A stretch of 64,000 nt of DNA from Cylicocyclus nassatus (taxonomy: Eukaryota > Nematoda > Chromadorea > Rhabditida > Strongylidae). Below the pieces are notes generated by a model. The model saw only the letters and a list, made by a program, of their open reading frames with translations. It did no database searches and was not told where the DNA came from. The stretch covers positions 87,376,636 through 87,440,635 of the forward strand of contig CATQJL010000112.1 of NCBI GenBank assembly GCA_958299035.1. Direction: 5' to 3'. This document shows, piece by piece, positions 8,617 to 22,000 of this stretch. Position numbers and translations under genes: made by a program. How positions within the stretch are numbered: position 1 is the stretch's first letter; the number at the start of each line of letters is the position of its first letter.

Positions 8617-11600
8617 AATTCCTGCACGTCATCATCAACAATATCACTATCGCTAACGTCAGAGACAACAAATTCGCTGCCTGAAAGATCTTCTTCTTCT
8701 GTCAAAAGATCATCGAAGTAGAAGTAGAATTGCGTCAAAAAGCGTTTTGAGTCGAAAATGGATTCGAAACGTTCTCCCCTCCTAAGCGCTTTTGTGTGTT
8801 TTTTTCCTGGCCCTCTGGTAGCACCAGGAAGTCAGCAGGTAGCTGACCAGTTTCTTCATACCATCTTTTAGGATATCTCAAAAAGTCATACGATGACAGC
8901 CTGTCTGGGCCACTTATAGCAATCCTTTAAATGAAGTTTTTAGATAATAATATGTTTAGTTGAAGGTTGACAAATCTCAAGTAATTGCTTACGACTTCTG
9001 CGTTGTGTTCTGATAACAGAGTAGATAGAAAATTTCTTTCTCCACCTCTGCCGTGCTAGTCGGTATGGAAACTAGCTTTGCTAGTAAGCCCATCAGATTT
9101 TTGCGGTAAGTAATGGGGAAAGAGCCAGATCGCATATGCTTTTGCAACACGGGAAGTAAATATTGCATACTTTTTTGGGCCTTGTTGAACTCTGGCTTCA
9201 CCTCCTCTGGCTTATGTCTTGTTAGCTGACGAGAAAGCCGCTCAACTTCTTCTTCAACAGCATCTGCGGAACAGCCGAAAAAAGTAGATACTATGCTGCG
9301 CGTTGGTTTTTTTTTCAGTATCATAGGTCATATTGTCACAAGGCGAGATACTTCCAGCAGCATAAAGCACAGAGTTAAGTTCATACTCCAGTCAGGATCT
9401 AAGAGCAGTAGCTATGCTTTGTATTAAAACCTTCCTTTTGTTCATATCCATGTTCGTGAATTTAGCAGCCTTGGAATCTTCAGCAACCCGAAGATCAGCA
9501 ATGGACTTCTTGGACATTTTCTCATTGAGACTAGGCAATCTGCTTGGATTTCTGATGTACGAAATAGAGAGTTTCGCTCAAAGGTCAACTCTGTATCAAT
9601 TTCGACAACATATTCGTCGGCGTAAGATTCTCGTTCTGCCTCGCTGTTGAACTGGAACACATGCGAGTCATCTGCGATTTTGTAAAGTAATCTGCCTGCC
9701 GCTTCTTCTTCGAACTGCCAACCTTTCCAAAACATTGAAGAATATTTTAATAACATGTTGTTCTTCTGAATGCCTCAAAGTTTTTGATTCATTGAAACCA
9801 ACCATTCTCCACAGCTAGGTGAGTCCATACCTTCGATACATAGAGCCATGTACTCTGGTAACCTTCACTCTGAGCGTCATGGTAGAACACAACCTTCACC
9901 TGGAGAGAAGTACAGAAGTCATCCCGGGCGAAGCCCCGGATATTATGACATAACTAATAACATAAGCATATAGGGATGAATGTGAATGAGGCAAATATAG
10001 CAGTGACTAGTGACATCCAAAGGAACCTCAAAAAATCGAAGGATTGCGTTTTTATGGCCTTTTTTGCTGAAAAGAAGGTTTTTATTTGAAAATTCAATGG
10101 AAAACTGGGACAAAAATTCTCAATTGACCTTTCTCTAGACTGCGATTGAGCGTTGAAAGTTCATGAAAGCCGCTGGAGTTCAATAAAAACGAGAAACTGT
10201 GCATAAATCTTGCGCAGAGAGTCGCCACATAAATGCTGGTCTATCTCGTTATGGAGTGATTTTCAAGACCCGCGACGTTGTCAGTGCTCCTGGACGTCTC
10301 ATGAGGATCACAACGATATATAATGTTACAGGGTGTCGTTATGATCCCGCGGAGATCAATGACCAGAGCCAAATGCCCCGTCGGCTCTGGTCTTGTTCCT
10401 CTGCTCGTCTGCGTCTCCGCGCGCTGCGCGCTACCTCGCTACCCCAAACGCGGGGCGCGGGGCATTTGGCTCTGGTACCTTTTTCTTCGTTGTTTCGAAC
10501 CCAATTTCAGCAAACTATAAATCATTTTGAAGCTATTGATCTCTATTTTCACGCTGACAACGTCGCAAGGCTCCTTTTTATGATTCAAACGAGAAATCTC
10601 GAAAAAACGGCATTTTCGAAAACCTCATGTTTTTTCTTCAATTTAACTCTTTTCAATCGGCTTTTTCATGTATTCGATAGGTTTTGTTTCTGTCTGTGAT
10701 GTAGACAACGTCGCCGAGCTTACTTCTTTGCTTATGCCGGGTTTTTTTGTGAAAATTACTAAAAAGTGCGTTTTTCTTTACCTTGTTCTTCTTCAATGCT
10801 TTCGCAACGAATTTTCTCCAGCTTGGACGATACTTGCTCAAAATGATGAGCGGAATAATCTAGACAACGTCGCAGGATACGAAACAACTACGCGGGGGTG
10901 AAAATTTAAAGGACGCATCAAAAACCACATTAGCGTCGATGTGCAATATATCTTTTTAGACGTGTTTAACATGTTCATTCAGTTGTTGACAAGTTTTCCG
11001 TCTTTCGGTCTCCCAACTACCGCCACAGCTAAACAACGCTTTTTTGATTGGAAGAGAACTTTGTTCTTGTTGCCACCCAATTTAACCGGCAATTCTGAAG
11101 AGGAAACTGTGCGTAAAAAACCACCAAGTTAATTTTTCAAATTTGGTGATGTGCTAACCTCTGCTTTATATGAATTTTTCAAGTTTCCTGGTTTAATTCA
11201 TGTCTCTAAATTTCCATCTTTTTTTTTAAACAATCTTCACTTTTTATAGGGGCAGGAGCTCAAACAACTATCACTTTCTAGCCTCTGTCTCTTGACTATC
11301 GAAGGTATGGGTGAGTCTAGCGTTTTCACGGAAGTGACCTTCTTCAGCACTAGGTTTACAGAGTATAGATTCCAGAAATGGGCAGGTTTTTGTTTGAAGG
11401 TGTGGAAATTCACCAATCTCCCATAGTTTTTTTTTAGTATGTGCTGATAATGATGGCACAACTGTCAATCAAAAGCGCATTTTTTACTTAAAAAAAACAT
11501 AAACATATAATAACGATAAGCACGCTTGAATAGACGCATTCGCTCGCGTTCCCGTTAGCGCTGATAACGATGTCAATCCACAGCACATTTTTTTACTATT

Positions 11601-12387
11601 AGCTTGCTCCACCCAGCCACCAATGTATTGGCTTCTATCGGTTACCGGAGCAAATGATTTTTAGAGCCGGGAAGCAAAGAAGTCCTAACATGATGTAAAC
11701 CATTCGAAAGCTGAGATCATGGAGAATCGACGCAGACCGTCGACTTTTTTCTAGATCTTCTGTGTCGCGAGATATGAGGGATTTCATGCGCTTCAAAAAT
11801 TGACTGATGTTGTGTCCTCACTTTCTGCTCTCCAAATGAATTCTACGAGGATAAATAAATAATATAAATAAACATGAGTACCGTTTCTTTTGTAAAATGA
11901 GTGTACTTGTTGTTAGAGGTACTTAGCCTGCAAAACCTTTTAATAACGATTTTTATCATATTCTCTGAGTACAATACCAATCTCAGCCCAGGTGAAGGGG
12001 GTCATCGGGAGTTTGGCCTCAAAGTGAAGGGGGTAAGATCCATCCCTCCCCCTATCGCAACTATGCTCCCGGCCGGTGCCAGTGTCTGAGAGCAATTCAA
12101 ATGATCATGTGTGTCACTGCACACACAGTCCACTTTTGGCCTCCTCATCCTGGGTTTTCAACTGCAGAAATGCAAGAGGCTTACTAATTGTTATCGATTA
12201 CATTAATTTGAGGTAATTAGTACCTATAAATGAAAGAAAATATTGAGAACACATTAAAAACACTTACCTGCAGGGTTATTCCCTCCAAGAATCCAGGATG
12301 GAAACGCCAACGGTGGACTTTGTGTGCAATGACACATACGATCAAAAGAAATGATTCGACTGCACGCTCCCCATTGAGGATTGTAGC
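8617..12387 (-). CDS. Unidentified protein-coding gene, several exons, with frameshifts and a stop
   Basis: Exons (minus) are 12268-12387, 9831-9899, about 8993-9714 and 8617-8924, with GT-AG borders and compatible phases. They encode KVVFYHDAQSEGYQSTWLYV, then FEEEAAGRLLYKIADDSHVF, then EEEVERLSRQLTRHKPEEVK, then RLSSYDFLRYPKRWYEETG, and an acidic tail (TEEEDLSGSEFVVSDVSDSD). The last exon ends at a good donor (GTAAGT at 8611-8616), so the gene continues to the left. Frame is lost in the long exon near 9590, at a T6/A6 run near 9290-9295, and in the last exon near the A7 run at about 8800; a TGA also interrupts it near 9400. I do not recognise the family. It lies upstream of the ASPM exons on the same strand, so it could be that gene's 5' part, but no ASPM-specific motif supports this. 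The 9900-12267 intron holds repeats only. Confidence 0.6.
10190..10900. repeat. Hairpin-bearing repeat inside an intron
   Basis: GACCAGAGCCAAATGCCCCG (about 10361-10380) pairs with the complementary block at about 10458-10477 around a GC-rich loop. The short word ACAACGTCGC (or its complement) occurs around it near 10270, 10555, 10705 and 10865. The 166-aa ORF here crosses the palindrome and has no motif, so it is not called as a gene. Confidence 0.4.
11987..12090. repeat. Dispersed GTGAAGGGGGT repeat
   Basis: Contains two GTGAAGGGGGT blocks and a CCCTATCGCA segment, shared with 7610-7700 and 63620-63705. Nothing else is seen between 10900 and 12267 apart from AT-rich sequence. Confidence 0.5.
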
Positions 12388-13838
12388 CTGATACTCCTAC
12401 AGTGACGTGCTATGCTTATGGACTGATTTTCGAATTTTCGACTTCCGAATATATGCAAATAGAAGGGACGCGCATCACAGCACGAAAGAAGTGCAATTAA
12501 GGATGCATCGTATTTCAACATCTCCACAAAAAAAAACAAGTCGAAAGATAAAACTGTTCCAAAAACACCCAGGAGAGACCCAATTTTAGCAATGTAGCCC
12601 CGTCGCTGATTTCAAACTGGCGACGCAATATCGCTATTGGCCAAATCGCAACGATATTGCTGGAGTAGGTATGGGCTAGGAAAACACGGTCAGCGATTCA
12701 TCGCGTTGAACAGCTAGCACAACCGAATGCATGATTTGCCGCCATACATAGGACGGATGACCGTTTTCCTACTGCACAAATTGCATCGCGATGATTTTCT
12801 TGTCGGTAAGGCCAGGGCGTAATGTACATTGTTACACTTGGCGCGCTAAGATATGCGCGAGAAATGCGTCAGTAAGTTGCAACTGACCCAAGCCAGTGAG
12901 CATGGAAAGCGTGGCTTTCATTAGCTCGCTCCCGCTGGGTTTTGCCGCTTTCCGCACTACACCCGTCCCATTACCGGAAATCCTGTTCAGACCCACAAAC
13001 GGTATAGAACTTAAATGCTACGACACGGCCGTTATCACTGGAGAGCGTTTCCGACTTGGGACTTGAGCTTCGCTCACATCTATCTAATCTATCTAATCTA
13101 TCTAATATATAAAGAATTATAAGCACAATTCAAAAATGTGCACATAGCGGGAAACCACGTGGCGGTCCCGTAGCGCGCGCATGCTACTAGCACCTTCAAT
13201 TGCTGGTTCACTAGTTTCGAATAAGATGGGCTGTAGTAGGCTATGGCGGGAATTATTGACATGCTGAACGAAGAGGATATTTATTTGCAAAAGAGGGCCT
13301 TTCCGGAAGCGTTCCTGCAGATATATGGTAGATTTCGTTCGGAAGGAGGGGAGGTACTCCAACATGGTGTTTACAACTTTGACATCGAACGCGTTGAAAG
13401 AGTGATTTTGCTCAGTTAACGAAAAGCGCTGCTATAAGCCCAACGCACAAAGGTTTTACTTGAGGGATATTAGAGTTGAAAGAAACCTTATCGTGCGAAG
13501 TTGACATAATATTCGTGTTTAGTTCATCAGATAAGTCCCTACCCCCTTGTGAAGTTTCACCGAGATTCTGAGATTATAGATTTCTGGGTTGTATGAAGTA
13601 AAACAGTCTTACAGTTTTCCACCCATTTTTCAGAGTCATGCCACCTAAACACCTCCTCGTCTAGTGATGGTACCATTCACCACATATCACTGTCTGTAAA
13701 TAAATACTGAACGGATCACCAAAGAAATGTTTACTTTGGAATTTCCATTATTCTTTTCGGACAACGAATGGACAACAATCGATATTAGACAGAAATTCAA
13801 TATGTTCTAGAATATGAACGGCTAGATAGCTTTAACGT
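12388..13838. other. Gene-free interval with low-copy repeats
   Basis: No gene is supported. At 13076-13110 there is a short ATCTATCTA microsatellite. The block around 13015-13075 (GCTACGACACGGCC ... GACTTGGGACTTG) resembles, inverted, part of 14735-14800, suggesting a dispersed repeat. An 82-aa minus ORF at 13117-13365 has no recognisable motif. Confidence 0.35.
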
Positions 13839-13839
13839 A

Positions 13840-14180
13840 CCCAGATTGGTGTGGAGGAGGGTTGCGGACTTTCCTGATTTTAAGGATAAGCTTAACGAAA
13901 GAGTACGAAATACAATGCTGTAACGTGGGGTTTAACAGGGTTTATCCTGAAAATCAAGGAAGTCCGCAACCCGCCTCCACACGAATCTGGAAGCCGATGA
14001 TATTGGTTTCAAGATTCGTGTGGAGGTGGAGTCTTGCCAACTCACAGCGTAGCGGTTTTTGCCAGCGAGAGAGTACGAAAAGCAATGCTATAACGTGGAG
14101 GTTCAGCAAGTTTATCCGTGTTATCAGACAAAGTCTGCAATACACCTCCACACGGATCTGGAAGCCGATCATACATTCAG
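13840..14180. mobile_element. Tandem pair of GTGTGGAGG-end foldback MITEs
   Basis: Two adjacent palindromes (about 13840-14000 and 14008-14178), each with GTGTGGAGG/CCTCCACAC ends and CAGATTCG-like termini. Further family members are 48795-48968, 56752-56925 and 58457-58890. The 118-aa ORF on top is a repeat translation. Confidence 0.75.
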
Positions 14181-14189
14181 CTTGCTTTT

Positions 14190-15141
14190 TTCAACAACGT
14201 TGTTTTGCAGGAAGCTAAGATGAAACAAGTCTAGCAATCATCGAGGTTAGAATGATGGTTAGATGAATCCATCGAAAGTGAGTCGAACACAAATTCCTGA
14301 TTGAGCCTCCCATCGTAAACACCCAATACGTTTACAAAGCATAATTCGACCAGCATGGTCAACAGACTCCCGATAGAGCAACAGCGCCGAGAACAGGTCA
14401 TGTCTTGCCACTTCCTCGACCAAAACTTGATGAGCATATTAGTAGTCTCTGATGCTCTCGTCCAGCTTGTTTTTTTTCCCACGTTTAGTCGATCCGACAG
14501 AGGGACGCCGCTTCTAAAGGACATTTTGGTCGAGGAAGTGATAAGACATGGCCATCAACCACCGGACATTTTGCTCCACAAGGATTGCACTCTGGAAAGT
14601 GAACAATATGAAACATTTACAGAATGAAAGACAACAAGCAAAACCGAAACAGTAGTGAAATACATCTAGAAGTGGGAAAGGTCCACGACTCATGCAAGGA
14701 AAAGAATACCTGATACGGAATTGGAGCACAACGCCAAGTCCCGAGATAAAAACACACTCCAATTATCAAAGGACGCAGCGGTCGTGTCGCAGCACTTAGG
14801 TGAATTCTTCTCAAACGGTATGAGGCCAAAATCGTAGAATTGCCTTGAACCTTGGCCTTTTTGAGCAGATGTGCCATGCGGTCATTACAAAGCGATGAAC
14901 AGTGGTGATGGGATCTAGCATGATGATGCTAGGTGTTTCTGCATATCTGCAAAATCAGCGCAAAAGGCGCCTCACTGACGAGAGCTCACAGCGGCGCAGG
15001 CGGCGGCGCGTGTCCTCGTCCACTTGCGGTAGCGTGCGATCTCGCGTACGAGGCGGCTTCAATTTCGAATTTCGATCTTCGAGAGTCGCGCTCGAGGTTG
15101 TCAAAGATATCATATCATCATAAACGTGCATCGGTGCTGTT
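14190..15141. other. Upstream region of INTS4; hairpin repeat, no firm gene
   Basis: A hairpin pairs about 14398-14425 with 14522-14550 (CACTTCCTCGACCAAAA against its complement). Open minus-strand stretches (14231-14524, 14617-14877) look partly coding but have no acceptor/donor pair or motif I can defend. The last 250 bases before the INTS4 ATG are moderately GC-rich with no TATA-like box visible. Confidence 0.35.
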
Positions 15142-18100
15142 ATGGTGAAAGCAGAGTCTCGAGCAGTGACAAGCTTGCCTAAAAAACGCAAGAATTTACA
15201 GGATGTGGGATTCGTTCCCGATATCAAGAGACTGAAACAGGTATCTATGTCTTCATTGATGAAAGATGCTGATTGACTACGCTCTATTGAGGAATTATTG
15301 GAAAGTGGTACAGTTACTAGGCGCCCTGTTTTCTTTCCACTCGCGAAACGCCGTGGAGTTGATATTCTCCGTGATGTGCTTTCAAGGCTTCAAGGTGGTG
15401 ATAGGCAAATGTGAGTTCTACCTGCAGTATTCCTCTATATTTCAATATGATTTCGCCTATTAATCTCTATCAGTCTTATTTGAGCAACATTTACAACCAA
15501 ACACAAGTAAAGACTTCATGCATTCTGTCATAATATTAGAAGTGAAAAGGGAATGACTGGACAAAGTTATCAAAATAAAAACTAATTGAGAGAACAGCTA
15601 AGTCAGACTATATTTGCGTCCAGATACAATCTTATCCGTAACTTGTCAATCACCAACATTCTTTCTCACCGTTAGGCCTCGGACAGACTTCACGCGATTT
15701 GATCGTCGCGACTCAATCGCCGACATTTCCATTCATTTTCATTTCACATTCAAAAATTTCGGGCTGGAAAAGTATCACAACCGAAATGCAAGTTGATTGG
15801 CATGGAATGATGTTGTAACAGTTGTCTCGTCGCGATTTAGTCGCGACGATCAAATCGCGTGAAGTCTGTCCGGGGCCTTAGTTGTCTTAGAATCAGTGGA
15901 ATTTGCGGAGCCTTTGTCATTAAAGGTGTCATGGCACGCTAAACGTTCACCTTAACATTTTGCATGCTAGCACCATTTCCTTGGTTGCCGTAGCTAGATC
16001 AAATCAGTTTATGAAACTTTTTGTAGAAGAGAGCAGAATCTTTACCGTGATGATTACGATTTGGTAGTATTCGGTACCTACTATATTTTGGACTGAATCG
16101 AGTAAATATTCGAGTATTTGAATAAAATTCGGATAAAGTTTATTCGAAATCCGATTACTCGAAAATTTCAGGATCTCGAATATGTTCGATATTCGGCAAT
16201 TTGAAATTTTTCAATTTCCAATTTATTCGATTATTCGGTTATTCGAATTTTTTGATTTTCGACTATATGTTAAAATTTGAATATCTACTTCTAAAACTTA
16301 TATTCGCTTTTTCGACATTTGCGCGTAATCGAATAACTACATGACAGCTTCACATTTTTGATTGCTATATCAGCAAATATCGTTTGTTGTTTAAGTCCAC
16401 TACTTGGAGTCCTTCATTATGCTAATTCGGTCAAATTTTGTTTGAGTTCTCGACAGAGTCGATGCAAAGTATTCGTTTATTCTTTTTTTTTCTCAAATGT
16501 ATTCGCCCATTCGAGATTTTCCCGTTTCGAAATTATTCGATATTCGATTATTCGACAATTTTCACACTTTGAAAATAGTCGATAATCGAATATTTAAAGT
16601 TTTTGACTTTCGTATTCGATGCTCGGATATTGGAAAATTTTAGTTTTTGAAAATATTCGAGATTCGATCATACGATATTTTTGATTTTCGAACATATTCG
16701 ATCATTCGGAAAAAAATCGAATATTAAAGTATAGCACCTGCCCCCGAATTTGCATGGCGCGTCCGGCCTGTCGCATATTGAAGAGCTTATGAAAAGTTAT
16801 ACTCTTTCCAGATAGTAATGTCTTTTTCCGAAATCAAGATAGGTGTGCAGTAGCGAAGTCAAAATCTTTGAATTTGCAACACTTCGCGTAGGGGGATTGA
16901 TTACGGAGATCACGGATATACAGATTTGTAGCTGTCGCCTCAGTGTAAGTTCATGTAGGACTTATACCGTACAACTACCGTAATCCTACGAGAAAGCCGA
17001 AGTAAAGGCTGCTGCATGACGAAGGCGCAATGACGATATTAGTTGAGCGTGCGGAACGCGATGCGCGCGTATTCTCACCATTGTAGATCCCGCACCTCAT
17101 GCTCTCTGCGGCTAATAAAGCCGCGTTCGCGCCCGAAGGTATTGCGCCTTCGTCATGCAGCAGCCTTTATGTTTTTCATGAGCAGCACCATGATCTCGAC
17201 CTTAGCCTGACTTTGATTCAGGCTCCACTCCGTGCAGCTACTATTACCCTCACTAAATGACTTGCACTTTTTGGTGTGGTAATCAAGATCAGCGTATAAC
17301 TTGGGAAGGCCATTGACGAAATCGTGATTTCGCTCAAGCTTGGCCTTCGAAACTTTGGGGCCTGGCAAATCCTGATTCAGTATGGAGAGTGTCTGCGCAG
17401 TTAACGCAGTGAAATACCACAAAGCGGGTGCACTTTTGGAATCATTCTGGGTGCTACCGAAGTGATGATCGTAGTGGCCATGCTTGGAACGCAATGTTTT
17501 GAACAAGCTTATTTGACTCATTTAGATAATGATCAGCATGCCAGATAAATGCTTCAGGCAAAGTACCCACGATTTTTTGAGTCAGTGTGGTCTATTTATA
17601 CGTTTGGATAAGTAGATTGATTGCTGAATAAGTTAGGAGTTTATACTTCCTTTCATATGCTCCGTGAGAAAGTGTCATTCGAATATAGTTGACCGATATA
17701 AACTAGGTTGGAGAAGTATTCTGTCATCTATAGTTCAAGGTACAGTACATTACTTGTAAACTAGTACAAATATGATAGTAGGCGATGTATAGAAAAATGA
17801 TTCTTCACATATATCATAATGAGTTTAGTGCATCCATCCTACTTCGAGAGTTCTCAGTCGAGCACCTCCCTACATTAAACAAGGACTTGCCTGAAATAGT
17901 TAGTCTCATAATCACTTCGGCTTCGGTAACCACCTACGATCAGATTGCAAAACAGCTTCTCAGGTATTTTTCTTGCTTATAGTTTCCTGATTTTGCGATT
18001 ATGTTGTAGAATGCTTCTTTGTGTTATGGAAAAAGCAGACAGTTTACTGCGTAACAGTGTTGTTCAACGGTTGCTTTCTGAATCGGCGAAGGAATCGAAG

Positions 18101-19078
18101 TGAGTTGCAAGAAAAGATGAACATTACCTTTTCCATAATTTTTTTACCAGTGGTTCTCGTTGGAAATCTAGCTGGGAAGGAGGGACGACTCAAATTTTTT
18201 ACAATTCTATTGTTAATATTTGTAATCCAGAAAAGGTGTGGCTTTAGCTACGCTCCGTAGAATTTTTTACCAGGTCAAGCTGATCTTCACAAAGATTAAA
18301 AATGATAAAAAAAGATTTGGCGTTTTCAATACTTTCTGCATGCATGCGCCGAGCGCTTTCTACATCATAGACAAAGAGGCTATTGAATGCTGCGCGCTTG
18401 TACCATGACTTGTGGGCCTAGCGATTACCAAGTTAGTGCTTTCATCCTCCCAGATTTCTTCGGTACCAGTCTCTGCGGAGAGTAGAGTCTTGGCTAACCC
18501 AGTGGCGAGGTCCAACATTAAACCTGGTTAAAGCGACGCCTTATACCGCTGTCCCGCTTGTCCTCCTCACAAAGATTGTGAAAATACTTTCATAATTTCA
18601 ATGGTCAAATACCCTTTATCTATTGCAGCTTGTTTACACGATCATACTTGGATGAAGGTTTGCTTTTATTGTTGACAGAAGCGCTCACTAGTGGTGCAGT
18701 AGCCTTTAACTCAATACCTATAAGGTACCGTTCCTTATGATTTTTGACGTTAGGCTTTACTCGTGTTTTAGAGCTTTACGGTGTGCCGATCGTGCTTTGC
18801 ATTCCTCCTCACATTTATGTCGATGCGCAGCTATAGGATTTCATGTGGCCAGAGTCATGAACCGTTAGTAACTTCCTTGTTGATCATGTTAGAATGTAGG
18901 AAAAATCGCGTTTCCAGGACGACCGGATCCTACATCTTTGCTGGTTCTAGAAAAGCTCCTTTGTCAGATGACCACAGACATGGATTCGAGGGTACGTCTT
19001 TCGGCTACGGAAGGACTAGCAATCATGAGCAAAGTGGAGGATGGGCTCACTGTTCAGGCTTATGGCACTGTTAAAAAC
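15142..19078 (+). CDS. ints-4: INTS4 exons 1-8: N-terminal tail and first HEAT repeats
   Basis: Start ATG 15142-15144 opens MVKAESRAVTSLPKKRKNLQ, a basic lead comparable to the lysine-rich INTS4 N terminus. Exons 2-4 read KRRGVDILRDVLSRLQGGD, then KMILHIYHNEFSASILLREF, then EKADSLLRNSVVQRLLSES, a HEAT-like helix series. Exons 7-8 give RADRALHSSSHLCRCAAIGF-like sequence and MTTDMDSRVRLSATEGLA; the latter aligns with the family's DPRVRTAAIKAM helix. Phases join exactly except between exons 5 and 6, where a weak donor (GTGGCT at 18238) is needed to keep frame. The intron 15411-17792 carries three mobile elements and one unexplained ORF. Confidence 0.9.
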
Positions 19079-22000
19079 GTAAGTGTTTTGATTTGTATTC
19101 AGTAATTTTTCGCTGCAAACAGCTGCACTATCTCTAGCTTGCAAACTCGCTTACAGTTTGTGTTAATCACGTGCTCCCTTTTCCGTAAGCGCAGTGAGTT
19201 TCGCGCCACGTTCGCGCGCGTATGGCTCGGGCATTCAAATTGGCCTTATCGATTGGCGGTTCGCGAGCAGGGCCCTTGCGTTGCGCATGCGTAGGTCCCA
19301 TGCGAAAGGGAGTACGTAATTGACGTCGACTGTACCAGCATTATCAATGCTGTTGTGTTTCTGACAAGAGAAGGTACCTAACTTAGCCCGGCCTTTTGGA
19401 AAGAGACTTATATATTCTAAATTATAGAAACGCTGATTCCAACTTTGCTATTATGAACGAAAGCGCATCAATCTGGAGCGAGCTGTTGACTTTTTTCTGC
19501 GCAAAATTTGCGTACTCATCGATTTAATAGCATCACGGCATCATCAAAGACTGGATTTGATGTTATTTTGATATCCCAGCACCAGTGGCGTACCGAGTGG
19601 GGGGGGATCGCGAAATTTTTGATAATTACTTACAAGAGTCATGAAAATGTGCAAGTAACCTGTTCATACTTTTAAGTAATTAAAACAATTTTCAAAAATT
19701 TTGAAAATTCATAGCCTTATAAAAAATTTTTGAAAAGGGGGCGTGGCTGAAGCCACTCCCCTTTTTTCTAAAATTTCGGGGTTATGGGCCCGCGAAAGTT
19801 TTGAAAGACCAAAATTTTTTCCTGGCTGACGACACGCACCTTTTCTGACTTTCGTTGCATACCACCGATGTTTGATGCTCATTTGAGTGGAATACGCAAA
19901 CGCCGCTAGTGGGGCATTCGCAAGCCGCTCGTACGCTGTGGAACTCCGCTGGTAGGAGAATGGTACGCCACTGGTATGCCAGGAGTATGCGCCTTCGTTA
20001 GCCGCGATTTTATCCGATTTTTGGTTATTCTACTAATTGCAGCATTAGCTAATTGCTATTCCAGCAAATTTTATTGAGCCGAAACTAGCACAAAAAATCC
20101 CATTACTTCGATCGATAGACTTCTTGATCTTGATCGAAATCAGGGGATCACTCCCGTACAACTTTCGGCTGATTGCTCTCAGGTCAATTAAATAAGAACA
20201 TTGTGAACTTAATCTTGTCAAGTACCGAGAAGTATTAGCTAATCTAACTCGCTTCGAAATGGTGCCCGCAGCTAAAAATAGCATACTACGGCAAGTGACA
20301 TACATATTCTGAATCAGCTTCAAATGCTGATTCAGAATATCTATGTCACTTGCCAAAAGGCCGAGCTAAGTTAGGTAGCTTTCCTCATACGTTGCAGCAG
20401 TCTTGGACCTAGGGCATACTTCACGGTTTCAGTCGGGACGCGATTTAGCGACTGTCCATTTATTTTAACACATGGTAAGCGCATTTTATATGTACAAAGG
20501 CTAGAGCATTCTATCTATTTTAATCATACACACTATGTTATGCACTCACATATGTAGTCTGTGAGTGTAGGATTTCTGGCTTTCGGCAAATTGTGAGATT
20601 GCTTGGCGACTGAAACGCGGAAGTGCGGCTAGTTCTTAATTTCGTTCTTATTTGTTTTCAGTTAGTCGGTGACTCCCATAGACAAGTGCGAATCATTGCT
20701 TTACGCCTACTTCTCTATTTCGCCAACAGGATTCCGAACTTGTATGTGTTTCAATCGTTCTAGACTATGATTTTTCTTCTCTCAAAGTTGCTTTCAGTTT
20801 GATCACCAGTGCTTTTTCGAACACGACGGACACAAAGTTACAGCTTTGCGATGATGCATTTTCCGTCGTCTGTGATGCTGTCAATGACCAAGAGGTTCAT
20901 CATAAGTCACTTTGTGTCATAGCCTCATCAAGCATTCAGGTCATGGTTAGAACAGAAGCAGCTACAATACTGGGGCAATTCTCTATTGTTTCTGACGCAT
21001 TTCTTGATCAAACGCTTGACAAGAAGATGATGAAGACCGTACAGGTAGTGCCTATATGCTCATTTGCACATAGACGGTTGTTCAGTGTAGGATGCAAGTG
21101 GAAGAGAGCAGGTGAAAAAAGTGCATCAGTCGAGATTTGCCATCACGCAAACACCACAACAACGAGAGTCACGCTGGAAGTCTCACTATCATGATCAGTC
21201 ACGCCATAAACAGTAACTAAATTCTTCGATTTTGATATTTTCTGATCGATCTTTTGCAGATACGCTTCGGATTGGTCATCTGGGAAAGAACTGAATGCTC
21301 GTTGCCCTCCGAGTGGGGCTACTACGTCCTCAAGTGATGAATCTGGAAGCATAGTTCCTCGTGGAGCATGTGGTGCCTTTGTTACGGCACTGGAAGACGA
21401 GTTCATGTGTGAGATAAAATTCATTTATTTGCATCAATCAACACATTTTTGTCTGTAGCTGTCCGACGAGCTGCTGTTCATTCACTTGGTCAGTTGGCAG
21501 CGAACAGGCCAGCATTTGCTACTACCGCTCTGGATCATTTGTCTGATATGTTCAACGATGAGATTGTTGAGGCATGTCTGCTGGTCGTTCGTATAACTAT
21601 TTTGTTGCACCGTATTTAAGGTTCGCCTTGATGCGATCGCTGCTTTAACACCACTCATTGTGCATGGAGAACTGCAGAAAGAACAGTTGGAGACTGTTCT
21701 GAAATGCTTAGACGTTAGTTGCGCTCCATTTGGATTATAAATTCGATAATTGAACTAGTGACTGTTCAAATAATAAATCAGTGCGATGACCAGAAAATAT
21801 CTTGTCAAACTTTGGTACTTTGCGGGATATTCCACTAATTTTGGCAAGCGGTGAAGCACAGTCTCCGGCTTAGTTCACCTGGAGTACTTAGGGTTCCTTC
21901 ATACTGCGCCGCAGGAAGCGGCGGCATGCCGCGTGCGCTGCGTACACCGCTGCAGTCGCAGTGGAATTACTAAAAGATTTTACGGAACTTATCTCGCTCC

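Noticed and set aside
9925..9958. Helitron 3' end (hairpin CCGGGCGAAGCCCCGG followed by CTAA|T)
   Set aside because: The hairpin and CTRR are suggestive, but no 5' TC terminus could be found; another such hairpin at 61988-62003 has the same problem.
10199..10699. 166-aa plus-strand ORF
   Set aside because: It crosses a GC-rich palindrome, has no motif, and has no splice-compatible neighbours.
18420..18560. Possible small structured RNA between INTS4 exons 5 and 6
   Set aside because: GC-richer than its surroundings, but no known snRNA or snoRNA box or promoter element could be recognised.
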